A DNA stretch of 64,000 nucleotides from an uncultured Lachnospiraceae bacterium (GCA_951801955.1 CATOOV010000002.1:62001-126000), one strand, 5' to 3'. Counted from the stretch's first letter, positions 16,749 to 26,711 are shown. The notes: a model not told the origin generated them from the letters alone. Program-made: numbers and translations.

Positions 16749-18314
16749 ATGGGAGGGAAAACAGAGAGGTGGAAAAAGTCCATGTTTAATTTTAAAAGTG
16801 GAGGCGCACTTTTCATGGCAGGGAAAATAGGAGAGTGGAAAAAAGCCAAATGGGGTTTACTGGCTGTAGGCATCCTATTTTGTTGTTGGACGGTACCAGC
16901 AGAAGCCCAGGTTCAGTTGGAAACAATGTTGCTGTCTGAAACAGAAGACATAAATAATTTTGGACGGGAACAGCACAAGGGGTTCGGGCAGGAATGGCTG
17001 GAACAACAGCAGGAAGAAGAAGGGATTAGTCAGGAGGTTAGGGAGACGATGGACAATAACCTTGGAAACAAAGAGGAAATTGACCAGGAGATAAAGGAGA
17101 CGATGGACAATAACCTTGGAAACAAAAAGGAAATTGACCAGGGGGTTAGGGAGACGATGGACAATAACCTTGGAAACAAAAAGGAAATTGACCAGGGGGT
17201 TAGGGAGATGATGGACAATAACCTTGGAAACAAAGAGGAAATTGACCAGGAGATAAAGGAGACGATGGACAACTACCTGGAAGAATTAGATTTTTCTGAA
17301 ATTGACAGCCTGCTGGGGGAACAGGAGAACACTTCAGAATTGGATTTTAGGGAGATTGTGGAATTACTGGTAAATGGGGAGGGGATTGACAAGGGCTGGC
17401 TGTTTGAAAATCTGCTTTCCTTGATTTTTTCAGAGGTTCGTGCATTTCGGGGAACCCTGGTCCAAATGGTATTGCTGTGTATTGTTTTTGCAATTCTCTA
17501 TAACTTTGCTAATGTTTTTGAAAATCCTGCTGTGACAGAGATTAGTTTCTATATGGTATATATGCTGTTGATGGTACTTTTGATGAAATCCTTTTTCATT
17601 CTTCGGGATGTGTCGGTTGGCGTGATCTCCCAGGTGATGACCTTTCTGAAGGTTTTAATTCCAACCTTTACGGCAAGTATGGCGTTCTCAGGACAAATTA
17701 CCACTGCGGCTGGCTTTTATGACCTTACATTCCTCTTGATTTACAGTTTGGAATGGCTGATGCAGTATTTGATTATTCCTGCCGTTCAAATTTATGTGGT
17801 TTTGGAACTTATGAATTATCTGACAGAGGAGGAGATACTGTCTCGAATGACAGCATTGATAAAATCAGGGATTTTGTGGTGTATGAAATTTCTGTTCACC
17901 ATTGTCATTGGGATTAATGTGGTGCAGAATCTTTTGACCCCGGTCATTGATACTTTTAAATCTAGTTTGATTGCGAAAACGGCAGGGATGGTGCCAGGGC
18001 TTGGCACTTCCATCAATGCCGTTACAGAGATTATGGTAGGTTCCGGGATTGTGATAAAAAATGGGATTGGACTAGCCGCTATTTTGGTTTTATTGGTCTT
18101 ATGTGCCGGACCATTGATCAAAGTATGGGTGATGGCATTTTTATATAAATTGCTGGAGGCTGTCATTCAGCCTGTAGCAGACAAGCGGATGATTGGCTGT
18201 ATTGGCAGTACAGGAGAAGGCGGGAGGCTTTTGGGAAAGGTGGTGGTGACTACAACCGTAATGTTTTTGGTTACAATCGCTATGGTTACAGCGGCAACTA
18301 CATTTCACCGCTGA
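16749..18314 (+). CDS. spoIIIAE: stage III sporulation protein AE
   Basis: Polytopic C-terminal half, operon position; plausible starts at 16749 or 16815 (track ORF begins 16656). Confidence 0.9.
   Translation: MGGKTERWKKSMFNFKSGGALFMAGKIGEWKKAKWGLLAVGILFCCWTVPAEAQVQLETMLLSETEDINNFGREQHKGFGQEWLEQQQEEEGISQEVRETMDNNLGNKEEIDQEIKETMDNNLGNKKEIDQGVRETMDNNLGNKKEIDQGVREMMDNNLGNKEEIDQEIKETMDNYLEELDFSEIDSLLGEQENTSELDFREIVELLVNGEGIDKGWLFENLLSLIFSEVRAFRGTLVQMVLLCIVFAILYNFANVFENPAVTEISFYMVYMLLMVLLMKSFFILRDVSVGVISQVMTFLKVLIPTFTASMAFSGQITTAAGFYDLTFLLIYSLEWLMQYLIIPAVQIYVVLELMNYLTEEEILSRMTALIKSGILWCMKFLFTIVIGINVVQNLLTPVIDTFKSSLIAKTAGMVPGLGTSINAVTEIMVGSGIVIKNGIGLAAILVLLVLCAGPLIKVWVMAFLYKLLEAVIQPVADKRMIGCIGSTGEGGRLLGKVVVTTTVMFLVTIAMVTAATTFHR
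17031..17277 (+). repeat. 54-bp tandem repeat (4 full + 1 partial units) in spoIIIAE
   Basis: Units at 17031, 17085, 17139, 17193, 17247 encode Q(E/G)(V/I)(R/K)E(T/M)MDNNLGNK(E/K)EID. Confidence 0.95.
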
Positions 18315-18327
18315 GGGAGGGGGAATC

Positions 18328-18876
18328 ATGAGTTACATCTATGGCTGGGTAAGAAATTTGGTGTGCTTTTATATTCTGCTTACGGTGGTTTTACATTTGC
18401 TGCCAAAGGAAAATTATCAAAAATATGTCCGTTTCTTTTCTGGAATTTTGCTGACGATTTTGGTGGTGTCGCCGGTATTGTCACTTATAGGGCAGGAAGA
18501 GGAAATTTGCCAAAAAATCAGCCAAGCAGAATTTTTCCAGGGAATGGACAATCTGAGACTGGATACGGAGCATTTGGAATATAGGCAAAAGGAACTTTAT
18601 TTAAAAGAGTACGAGCGTGCATTGGGCATGGATGTGAGCCGGATGGCTAAGGAAAAGAGCCTTGTCCCACAACAGGTGGATGTGAGCCTGTCAGACGACT
18701 ATCAGGTAGAATCTATTGCGCTTACCATAACTTTTGGTGAGGATGAGGGGATATTTGTACCAAAAGCATCTTTTGCGGACAACAGTCAAGAATATCCAGA
18801 TGTTTATGAGTTAAAACAGGAACTTATGGAATTCTATCAGTTAAAAGAGGAGCAAATTAGTATTGGGATTGTGTAA
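18328..18876 (+). CDS. spoIIIAF: stage III sporulation protein AF
   Basis: Two N-terminal TMs (YVRFFSGILLTILVVSPVLSL), operon position. Confidence 0.9.
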   Translation: MSYIYGWVRNLVCFYILLTVVLHLLPKENYQKYVRFFSGILLTILVVSPVLSLIGQEEEICQKISQAEFFQGMDNLRLDTEHLEYRQKELYLKEYERALGMDVSRMAKEKSLVPQQVDVSLSDDYQVESIALTITFGEDEGIFVPKASFADNSQEYPDVYELKQELMEFYQLKEEQISIGIV

Positions 18877-18893
18877 GGAGAGGAAGGGAAAGA

Positions 18894-19481
18894 ATGAAAA
18901 AGCAAGGATTTTTCCTGGATAAGCTCAAAAACATATCCAAAAACCAGCTTTTGATTGGTGGGCTTGCCGGGATTTTGCTGTTGGTAATTGCAATTCCGGT
19001 AGAGCAGCGGGACAAAAACCAGCAGACAAACCAGCAGACAAACCAGCAGGAAGAGGCAAAAGAACAGCCTTCTTACAAAGAAACTGGAGATTATGGAAAG
19101 CGGCTGGAGCGTAAACTGGAGCAGGTACTGGCAACTGTGGAAGGGGTAGGCAAAGTGGAGGTGATGATTACGCTCAAAGATCAGGGTGAGTATGTGGTGG
19201 AGAAAGACCGAACCAAAAATAGCCAGGAAATTTCGGAGGAAGATGGAACGGTAAAGAGAAGTACCATGGAGCGCCAATCCCAGGAAGCGACCGTTTATGT
19301 CCAGGAAAGCGGAAGTAATGGGGAACCTTTTGTGACGAAGGAGGTGACGCCGAAAGTAGAGGGGGTTCTGGTTGTTGCAGAGGGAGGTGGAAATGCAAAA
19401 GTGGCAAAAAATATTTCTGATGCGGTTTTGGCATTATTTCCAGTGGAAATACATAAAATTAAGGTAGTTAAGATGAATTAA
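18894..19481 (+). CDS. spoIIIAG: stage III sporulation protein AG
   Basis: Single TM then RLEQVLATVEGVGKVEVMITL ring-building motif; operon position. Confidence 0.93.
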   Translation: MKKQGFFLDKLKNISKNQLLIGGLAGILLLVIAIPVEQRDKNQQTNQQTNQQEEAKEQPSYKETGDYGKRLERKLEQVLATVEGVGKVEVMITLKDQGEYVVEKDRTKNSQEISEEDGTVKRSTMERQSQEATVYVQESGSNGEPFVTKEVTPKVEGVLVVAEGGGNAKVAKNISDAVLALFPVEIHKIKVVKMN

Positions 19482-19496
19482 CAGGAGGGCATCAAT

Positions 19497-20360
19497 TTGA
19501 GAAAAGTTTTCAAGAAAAATCAGATCATTATTACGGCTTTGGCTCTTATGATCGCCGTGGCAGGTTATCTGCAATATACGGGGAGCCAAAGCGACAGTGA
19601 CCTGGCAAAAGAGGCAAGCGCAGATACCAACGAGAGTACATACGAAATTTCTGATGAGGATATGTACAGTGCAGAAGATATTTTTACAGATACAGAGGAA
19701 AGCCAGGAGACAGCAGATACCACTGAGACTGGAACAGAGGCGTTAGGGGTTCAGACTGGAGAAGAGATTGCAAAGGCGCAGAATGGTGATACAGAAAACC
19801 CAGGAGAAGCAGTCCTTACCAGTACAAGTGTAAATGGTGTGGATTTTGTTTCAGAAGTAAAGTTGAATCGGGAGCAGATCCGTTCACAGAATAAAGCGTC
19901 TTTGCTTGAAATGATCAACAATGCTAATATTTCTGAGGAACAGAAACAGGATGCAATCAATGCCATGATTGACATGACAGACATTGCGGAACGAGAGGCG
20001 GCCGCAGAGATGTTGCTGCAGGCAAAAGGGTTTACCGATGTGGTAGTGAGCATTACAGACAACAATGCAGATGTAGTGCTGAATATGGGAGAAGTGACAG
20101 ATGCCAAACGTGCCCAGGTGGAGGATATTGTAAAACGTAAAACCAATGTGGAAGCCCAAAATATTGTAATTACACCTATTGCATCCACGGAATCAGGAGA
20201 TACTGCTGGAGAAGCAGAAGGAAACAGTAATGGAGAGACAGCTCCTGATGGCGCGGCAGACGGGACAGATAACACAGATGGGACGACTGCTGAAGATACA
20301 GCAGGAAATGATGCCGCTGCCGATGGCAGCACAACAGCGGAAGACACGTCTGTAGAATAA
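19497..20360 (+). CDS. spoIIIAH: stage III sporulation protein AH
   Basis: TTG start after aggagg; single TM; SpoIIIAH/YscJ-like C-terminal region; low-complexity acidic tail. Confidence 0.9.
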   Translation: MRKVFKKNQIIITALALMIAVAGYLQYTGSQSDSDLAKEASADTNESTYEISDEDMYSAEDIFTDTEESQETADTTETGTEALGVQTGEEIAKAQNGDTENPGEAVLTSTSVNGVDFVSEVKLNREQIRSQNKASLLEMINNANISEEQKQDAINAMIDMTDIAEREAAAEMLLQAKGFTDVVVSITDNNADVVLNMGEVTDAKRAQVEDIVKRKTNVEAQNIVITPIASTESGDTAGEAEGNSNGETAPDGAADGTDNTDGTTAEDTAGNDAAADGSTTAEDTSVE

Positions 20361-20597
20361 TAGGAATGCAGGCATACATACATAATAGGAATGTAGTCAT
20401 TGGGGAACCGGAGACGGCTCCCCTGGGTGCGTTTGTCCAAAATTGAAAAAATGGCGTCTGCACTATCCATTGGCAAAAACAGTATCACGATGGAAAAAAC
20501 AAAATTTGACAGAATATCTGGTACAGGATTATAATGGGATAGAAGCAGATGGAAAATCAATTTTATGGATGAATATTAGAACAAAGGAGAGGGATCT

Positions 20598-21575
20598 ATG
20601 AAGAACAGGAAAATGTTATTACCAGTTATTTTCATGATGTTTGCATTTTTGTTTTCTGGCTGTGGTGTGGAACAGAACATGCAGATTAATCGTGATTTGT
20701 CCTCAAAGAACACAATGAAGATTTATACAACCAAAGAGGAAGAAGCGCAGATTGAGAAAGAATTGGCAGGAGAGGTATACGGTTCTTATCAGGAAATGAT
20801 GAAGCAAATAGGGTTTGCCTACAAGGGAACTGAAAAACGCAGTGGCGTGGTACATAATGTATACCAAACGTCCCAAAGGATGTCTGCAAAGGATACCAAA
20901 GAAGAATTTGTAGTTCTGAACAAAAATCAGGCAGTTTTGGATCTCTCGGAGCTTTCCGAGATGATAAAGGAAGAAGTGGAGCCGATACAAAAGCTGGATG
21001 AAAAGGCGCTTTCATTTTATATCAAATATCCTTTCAAGGTATATAAGGCAAATGGAAAGATCCAAAAGGATCACTATACTGTGCAGTATTCTTTAAAGGA
21101 TATTCGTAAAAATGTCCGCCTTTATGCGGTTAGCAGCGCAAAATATGCCAATGATAGGAATTGTGAAATCAGCGGTGTAAAAAATAATGCATATTATCGG
21201 AAGAATAAGGCAATTAAGCTAAAATCAGATGGTGTGATCACAAATTTCCAGGTGAATAAAGTAAGCCAGGTTACGAATACTTATACCGCAAAAAAAGAAG
21301 GGGTTTACCGTATCAAAGTGAAGATGCTTGCCGGAAATACAAAGTCTGTGAAATTTACGATAGATAAGACTAAGCCTGTGACAAATATTGAATCGAAAAC
21401 ATATAAAAATAGAGTAAAGATCAATTTCCGCGATCGGCTTTCTGGAGTGAAACATGCTTTGCTGAATGGAAAAAGTATCAAAAATGGAAAGGTTGTATCC
21501 AAAAAAGGAAGTTATGTCCTGAAAATCAGTGACAAAGCAGGAAATGTAAAGACCGTCCGCTTTTCTATAAAATAG
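20598..21575 (+). CDS. lipoprotein with Ig-like C-terminal repeats
   Basis: Lipobox FLFSGCG; two IDK(T)KP.T/DKAGNVK.V.FSI-type Ig-like segments. Confidence 0.75.
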   Translation: MKNRKMLLPVIFMMFAFLFSGCGVEQNMQINRDLSSKNTMKIYTTKEEEAQIEKELAGEVYGSYQEMMKQIGFAYKGTEKRSGVVHNVYQTSQRMSAKDTKEEFVVLNKNQAVLDLSELSEMIKEEVEPIQKLDEKALSFYIKYPFKVYKANGKIQKDHYTVQYSLKDIRKNVRLYAVSSAKYANDRNCEISGVKNNAYYRKNKAIKLKSDGVITNFQVNKVSQVTNTYTAKKEGVYRIKVKMLAGNTKSVKFTIDKTKPVTNIESKTYKNRVKINFRDRLSGVKHALLNGKSIKNGKVVSKKGSYVLKISDKAGNVKTVRFSIK

Positions 21576-21583
21576 CATGGATT

Positions 21584-21718
21584 ACAAGGATGGGACCTTG
21601 TAAACGAAAGCTCTAACGCCAACACTCTCAAGAGAATCTTGAAAATGGGGTGCCCGTAGGGGATGGTTTTAGAAATGGAGGATAGGAAGCTGTTATTGGG
21701 GAACCTTTTGCAGCTTCC
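21584..21718 (+). promoter_or_regulatory. candidate structured leader of the MATE transporter gene
   Basis: Three hairpins: ACAAGG/CCTTGT (21584-21601), CAAGA/TCTTG (21629-21641), GGAAGCTG/CAGCTTCC (21685-21718). Confidence 0.3.
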
Positions 21719-21725
21719 TAATTAA

Positions 21726-23087
21726 GTGCAAATGAAAACAAAATCTTATGAAATAGATATGTGTAATGGAGCGTTATTTCCTAAAATTCTTGCATTTTCC
21801 ATTCCGCTGATGATTTCTAGTATTCTACAGCTTTTGTTTAATGCAGCAGATATGGTGGTGGTAGGAAGATTTGCAGGCAGTACCTCGTTGGCAGCGGTTG
21901 GCGCAAATGCATCCCTGATTAACTTGCTGACAAATCTGTTTATTGGATTTTCAGTTGGTGCAAATGTGATGACAGCACAGTTTTATGGAGCAAAAAAAGA
22001 ACGGGAAATGAATGAAACTGTGCACAGCGCCATTGTGCTTAGCTTGTTATGTGGCAGTGTTTTATTAGTCCTGGGTATTTTGGTGGCTCCTCAGATTCTT
22101 ATTTTAATGGGAACTCCAAACGATGTGTTAGGTCATGCAGTACTTTATATCCGCATCTATTTTGTGGGAATGCCTGTAATTTTGCTGTATAACTTTGGCA
22201 GTTCGATTTTGCGTGCTGTGGGAGATACCAAGCGCCCCCTGTATTATCTTCTGGCGGCTGGTATTATCAATATTCTTTTAAATCTACTTTTTGTGATTGG
22301 CTTTCAGCTTGGTGTGGCAGGGGTGGCTTTGGCAACTGTGATTTCCCAGCTTGTATCTGCTGCCTTGATTTTGCGCTGTATGATGCATATGGAAGGGGGC
22401 TGCAGGGTGGAATTTTCCAAGCTTCACATGAACCGGAACAAGGTGATGCAGATGATGCGGATTGGATTGCCGGCAGGGCTTCAGGGAACCGTATTTTCAC
22501 TGTCTAATGTGTTGATACAGTCTTCCGTCAATTCCTTTGGTTCTATTGCTATGGCAGGAAATACGGCGGCATCTAACATTGAAGGATTTATCTATATGGC
22601 GATGAATTCTTATCATCAGACGGCACTCAGTTTTTCCAGCCAGAATTTTGGGGCAGGCAATTATAAGAGGATTGGCAAGGTGCTGTTGGAATGTCTTGCT
22701 ATGGTGACGGCAGTGGGGCTTATCTTTGGATGGGCGGCTTATCTGTTGGGGGATCAGCTTCTTGGAATTTATTCTTCTGACCCAAGGGTCATACAAGTGG
22801 GGATGCTGCGGCTCTCTGTAATTTGTACCACCTACTGTTTGTGTGGAATTATGGATGTATTGGTAGGGGAACTGCGGGGAATTGGCTGCGCAGTGCTTCC
22901 TATGGTGGTGTCACTCCTGGGTGCCTGTGGGTTCCGTATTTTATGGATATTTACGATATTCAAGCAGCACCATAGTCTATGGATACTGTATCTGTCGTAT
23001 CCAGTATCTTGGATCTTGACAGCGGTGGTACATGCAGGATGTTTTGTGTTAATCAGAAGAAGACAAAAGCAGAGGATGATGCAATAA
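21726..23087 (+). CDS. MATE family efflux transporter
   Basis: 12-TM type; PLMISSILQLLFNAADMVVVGRFAG MATE signature. Confidence 0.93.
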   Translation: MQMKTKSYEIDMCNGALFPKILAFSIPLMISSILQLLFNAADMVVVGRFAGSTSLAAVGANASLINLLTNLFIGFSVGANVMTAQFYGAKKEREMNETVHSAIVLSLLCGSVLLVLGILVAPQILILMGTPNDVLGHAVLYIRIYFVGMPVILLYNFGSSILRAVGDTKRPLYYLLAAGIINILLNLLFVIGFQLGVAGVALATVISQLVSAALILRCMMHMEGGCRVEFSKLHMNRNKVMQMMRIGLPAGLQGTVFSLSNVLIQSSVNSFGSIAMAGNTAASNIEGFIYMAMNSYHQTALSFSSQNFGAGNYKRIGKVLLECLAMVTAVGLIFGWAAYLLGDQLLGIYSSDPRVIQVGMLRLSVICTTYCLCGIMDVLVGELRGIGCAVLPMVVSLLGACGFRILWIFTIFKQHHSLWILYLSYPVSWILTAVVHAGCFVLIRRRQKQRMMQ

Positions 23088-23241
23088 CCTTAGGTTCCCT
23101 TGTATCAAAGTTTCCTTTCCTGTAAGTTTCCTTTTCTGTTGGCAGGGTGACAAACCAGTTTTGTCATGATATAATATCCCAGGTATTGCTGTTTGAGGAA
23201 GAAATGGCATCAGAAGAATAATGGAAAGTGAGGAATAGGCT

Positions 23242-24831
23242 TTGGCAGATTTACAAAAAGAAATAGAAAAGCGCAGGACGTTTGCAATCATATCTCATCC
23301 AGATGCTGGAAAGACCACCTTGACAGAAAAATTTCTGTTGTATGGAGGAGCCATTAACCTTGCAGGTTCTGTAAAGGGCAAGGCAACTGCAAGACATGCA
23401 GTATCTGACTGGATGGAGATTGAGAAAGAGAGAGGTATTTCTGTTACTTCATCGGTGCTGCAGTTTAATTATAATGGTTATTGTATCAATATTTTAGATA
23501 CTCCTGGGCATCAGGATTTTTCAGAAGATACTTACCGTACCCTGATGGCGGCAGATTCTGCTGTGATGGTGATTGACGGTTCTAAGGGTGTGGAAGCACA
23601 GACTAGAAAGCTATTTAAGGTATGTGTGATGCGCCATATTCCCATCTTTACTTTTATTAATAAGATGGACCGTGATGCCAATGATACGTTTGATTTGCTG
23701 GATGAGATCGAAAAAGAGCTTGGAATTGCTACTTGCCCCATCAATTGGCCCATAGGATCCGGAAAGAATTTTAAGGGTGTCTATGACCGAAATTCCAAAA
23801 AAGTAATGACTTTTGCTGATACCTTAAAAGGGACAAAAGAAGGGTTGGAAAAAGATATTGCAATTGATGACCCTGATCTTGCAGCAGAGATCGGGGAAGA
23901 GTATAAGGACGCACTGCTGGAGGAAGTGGAACTGTTAGACGGGGCAAGCGCAGAATTTGATATGGATTTGGTGGCAAAGGGAGAGCTGTCACCCGTATTT
24001 TTTGGTTCTGCACTGACAAATTTTGGTGTGGAAACTTTTTTGCAGCATTTTTTGCAGATGACCAGTTCACCGTTGCCAAGAAATGCCGATGTAGGTGAGA
24101 TTAACCCATTTTCATCCGATTTTTCTGCTTTTGTCTTTAAGATTCAGGCAAATATGAATAAGGCACACCGGGATCGTATTGCATTTATGCGGATTTGTTC
24201 CGGGAAATTTGAGGCAGGCATGGAAGTGACCCATATCCAGGGAGAGCGGAAAATACGCCTGTCCCAGCCCCAGCAGATGATGGCGCAGGAACGTAAAATC
24301 ATTGAGGAAGCTTATGCGGGCGATATTATCGGTGTGTTTGACCCAGGTATTTTTTCAATTGGGGATACCATTACAACGGCGTCTGAGAAGTTCGCTTTTG
24401 AAGGGATTCCGACCTTTGCGCCAGAGCATTTTGCAAGAGTGCGTCAGATGGATACCATGAAGCGGAAACAGTTTGTAAAAGGAATCAGCCAGATTGCACA
24501 AGAAGGCGCCATCCAGATCTTTCAGGAATATCATACAGGTATGGAAGAGATTATTGTGGGAGTGGTAGGCGTTCTTCAATTTGATGTATTAAAATATCGC
24601 CTGGAAAATGAGTACAATGTGGATATCCGTCTGGAAAAACTGCCTTATGAACATATCCGCTGGATTGAAAATAAGGATTTGGACATGGATAAACTGACAG
24701 GAACTTCAGATATGAAAAAAATCCAGGATCTAAAAGGAAATCCTCTGCTTTTGTTTGTTAATAGCTGGAGTGTTGGAATGACTCTGGATCGAAACGAGGG
24801 GCTGGTGCTTTCAGAATTTGGTCGAAATTGA
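23242..24831 (+). CDS. prfC: peptide chain release factor 3
   Basis: GTPase motifs ISHPDAGKTTLTEK, DTPGHQDFSEDTYRTL, NKMDR; RF3 C-terminal domain. Confidence 0.97.
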   Translation: MADLQKEIEKRRTFAIISHPDAGKTTLTEKFLLYGGAINLAGSVKGKATARHAVSDWMEIEKERGISVTSSVLQFNYNGYCINILDTPGHQDFSEDTYRTLMAADSAVMVIDGSKGVEAQTRKLFKVCVMRHIPIFTFINKMDRDANDTFDLLDEIEKELGIATCPINWPIGSGKNFKGVYDRNSKKVMTFADTLKGTKEGLEKDIAIDDPDLAAEIGEEYKDALLEEVELLDGASAEFDMDLVAKGELSPVFFGSALTNFGVETFLQHFLQMTSSPLPRNADVGEINPFSSDFSAFVFKIQANMNKAHRDRIAFMRICSGKFEAGMEVTHIQGERKIRLSQPQQMMAQERKIIEEAYAGDIIGVFDPGIFSIGDTITTASEKFAFEGIPTFAPEHFARVRQMDTMKRKQFVKGISQIAQEGAIQIFQEYHTGMEEIIVGVVGVLQFDVLKYRLENEYNVDIRLEKLPYEHIRWIENKDLDMDKLTGTSDMKKIQDLKGNPLLLFVNSWSVGMTLDRNEGLVLSEFGRN

Positions 24832-24877
24832 TTTAAGTCATTGATATAGGTTTGTTGCCCGGCAGCGGACAAAAAAC

Positions 24878-24975
24878 GGGATTGTCACAAAATGTAGGGA
24901 TTCCGCAATTATAGTACAGATATTTGCCATATTGTTACTATATATTGCGGAGTCCTTACATTTTGGAACAGTCCC
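24878..24975. repeat. 98-bp imperfect palindrome, family member 1
   Basis: Left arm CAAAATGTAGGGATTCCGCAATTATAGTA pairs with right arm TACTATATATTGCGGAGTCCTTACATTTTG. Confidence 0.8.
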
Positions 24976-25035
24976 TGCATGAAGGTTCCAGATTTAATGA
25001 GTAAAAAAGTAATTGACCGCAAAAATGCCTGAATT

Positions 25036-25058
25036 CAAGAACGCCATCGGCGTTCTTG
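25036..25058. repeat. perfect 10-bp-stem hairpin CAAGAACGCCatcGGCGTTCTTG
   Basis: Direct reading; related sequences at 30856, 32872 and 52463. Confidence 0.7.
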
Positions 25059-25123
25059 CTGTGGGGTGCGCACTCGTGCGAAGAGAAGATGTCGCTGCGT
25101 GACCGCGCTCGGCGCGTCAAAAT

Positions 25124-25222
25124 GGGGATGTTGCAAAATGCAGGGATTCCACAACATATAGTAACAATACTACAAATATCCATACTATATGTTGTGGAAA
25201 TTTCTCATTTTGCGACACCACC
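25124..25222. repeat. 99-bp imperfect palindrome, family member 2
   Basis: GGGGATGTTGCAAAATGCAGGGATTCCACAACATATAGTA... with ...ACTATATGTTGTGGAAATTTCTCATTTTGCGACACCACC. Confidence 0.8.
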
Positions 25223-25239
25223 ATTTTGTTCTTATTATT

Positions 25240-26364
25240 TTATTCAAATACTTTGAACTCATAACCCTGGGCTCTTGCCTGGTCAATAAAATCTCCTAAT
25301 ATCTGGGTATTTGTCTCCGATTCAGCGTGTAGTAAATAGATCGCGCCTGGATGCAGCTTGTCCATAATCTTTTGAAGGCTCTCTGCAGGATCAGGCTGAT
25401 TATTCACATCGTAATCTAGATATGCAAAACTCCAAAATACACTTTTGTAATTCAGGTTGTTTAAAAGGGCAACAGATTGTTCGTTGAATTTTCCGGCAGG
25501 ATAGCGGAACAGGTGCATATCGTAGCCAAACTGTTCTTTGATATAATCATGGTTCCCCATTACTTCGTTGGTCTGCTGTTCTATGGTCTGGGAAGGAAGA
25601 CCTGCCGCTGGATGGGTTACGCTGTGATTGCCAACTTCGTGCCCTTCATCAATCATACGCTGCACCAGGTCAGGATCTTGTTTGGCATAGGAGTGTGTAA
25701 CAAAAAAGACTACGTGGACATTTTTTTCTTTTAAGGTATCTAAAATCCTAGGGGTGCAGCCATACTCATAACCTTCATCAAGTGTTAAATAGATTACTTT
25801 TTTCTCTGGTTCATCTGAGATAAAATAAGCATTATATTTTCCGTACTTTTCTTGATACTGCAAACAGCCGGCAGGGCGGTTCCACTGATCTAAGTCTCCG
25901 CCTTGTCCCCAGTCCAGGCATGTGGTATCTAATCCATTTAAGTCAATCTGCTCATTCTGCAGGACAAATCCGTTCTCCGCAGGTCGTTCATCAAACCCTT
26001 CTGGATTGTCAAGATCTGCAAGGGAAAAAGAGTCTTTTTTCTCTTCTGTCTCTGGCAAATCGGTTTCTTCTGTGCTGTCTGGAGTGAGTTCCTTGTCATC
26101 TTTGTTATCTTCTTTGGAATCTTTTGATTCTTCTTGTTCGTCTTTCGAATCAGTTCCGTCTTCAGGCAGGTCTTTTGTCTGAAGCTCCTTGTCTGAAGCG
26201 ATATCCTGCTGGTATTCTTTGTTTTCTTTTTCCTTTGACGACTTGTTTACCGTACTGGTAATTCCAATACCAACAAGGATAATGGCGACTACTGGGATCA
26301 CATAGACCATTACACGTGCCGTATTGTTTTTCTTTCTTCTTCTTTTCCTTCGTCTCTTATCCAT
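25240..26364 (-). CDS. polysaccharide deacetylase (PdaA-like), membrane-anchored
   Basis: N-terminal TM, acidic linker, LTLDEGYEYGCTPRIL, GHEVGNHSVTHP, LFRYPAGKF motifs. Confidence 0.88.
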   Translation of the reverse strand: MDKRRRKRRRKKNNTARVMVYVIPVVAIILVGIGITSTVNKSSKEKENKEYQQDIASDKELQTKDLPEDGTDSKDEQEESKDSKEDNKDDKELTPDSTEETDLPETEEKKDSFSLADLDNPEGFDERPAENGFVLQNEQIDLNGLDTTCLDWGQGGDLDQWNRPAGCLQYQEKYGKYNAYFISDEPEKKVIYLTLDEGYEYGCTPRILDTLKEKNVHVVFFVTHSYAKQDPDLVQRMIDEGHEVGNHSVTHPAAGLPSQTIEQQTNEVMGNHDYIKEQFGYDMHLFRYPAGKFNEQSVALLNNLNYKSVFWSFAYLDYDVNNQPDPAESLQKIMDKLHPGAIYLLHAESETNTQILGDFIDQARAQGYEFKVFE

Positions 26365-26517
26365 ATTTTTCTGCCTTTCCTTTCGATTTTTAACGGTTTG
26401 AAAAAGCCGTTAATTCCAAATATCATTATACACGATAATTGATCTTTTTGTAATAAAAATATGAAAAGAATCAATTGAAATTTTCTTAAGGTTTTTTGTG
26501 TATTTTTACAAAAATAA

Positions 26518-26546
26518 TTGACAATATTCCAAAAACATGTTATATA
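26518..26546 (+). promoter_or_regulatory. sigma-A-type promoter of the ptsG-remnant/ptsI unit
   Basis: TTGACA, 17-nt spacer, TATATA. Confidence 0.65.
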
Positions 26547-26555
26547 TTTAATACA

Positions 26556-26637
26556 TAGTATGTAACTTTTCGGGAGGCATTAACTATACAAAAAACCTAA
26601 TTATGGGTGTATTTTGTGTATGTTAATGTCTTTTTTT
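26556..26637 (+). promoter_or_regulatory. antitermination-type leader (LicT/GlcT/SacY-like): candidate RAT hairpin overlapping an intrinsic terminator
   Basis: Terminator arms ggcattaactatacaaaaaacc / ggtgtattttgtgtatgttaatgtc then TTTTTTT; upstream hairpin TAGT..TAA/TTAACTA overlaps the left arm. Confidence 0.5.
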
Positions 26638-26711
26638 GTATGGAATGGGTCCACCAGCAAATCAGGACAAACTATGAAAACATCCAAAGGCTATACTGTA
26701 TGGAGGGAGGA

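Noticed and set aside
17030-17272. CRISPR-like periodic array
   Set aside because: 54-bp units are contiguous with no unique spacers and are in frame within spoIIIAE: a coding VNTR.
19751-20560. 269-aa minus-strand ORF opposite spoIIIAH
   Set aside because: Low-complexity Ser/Val-rich translation is the antisense of the Ala/Asp/Thr-rich SpoIIIAH sequence.
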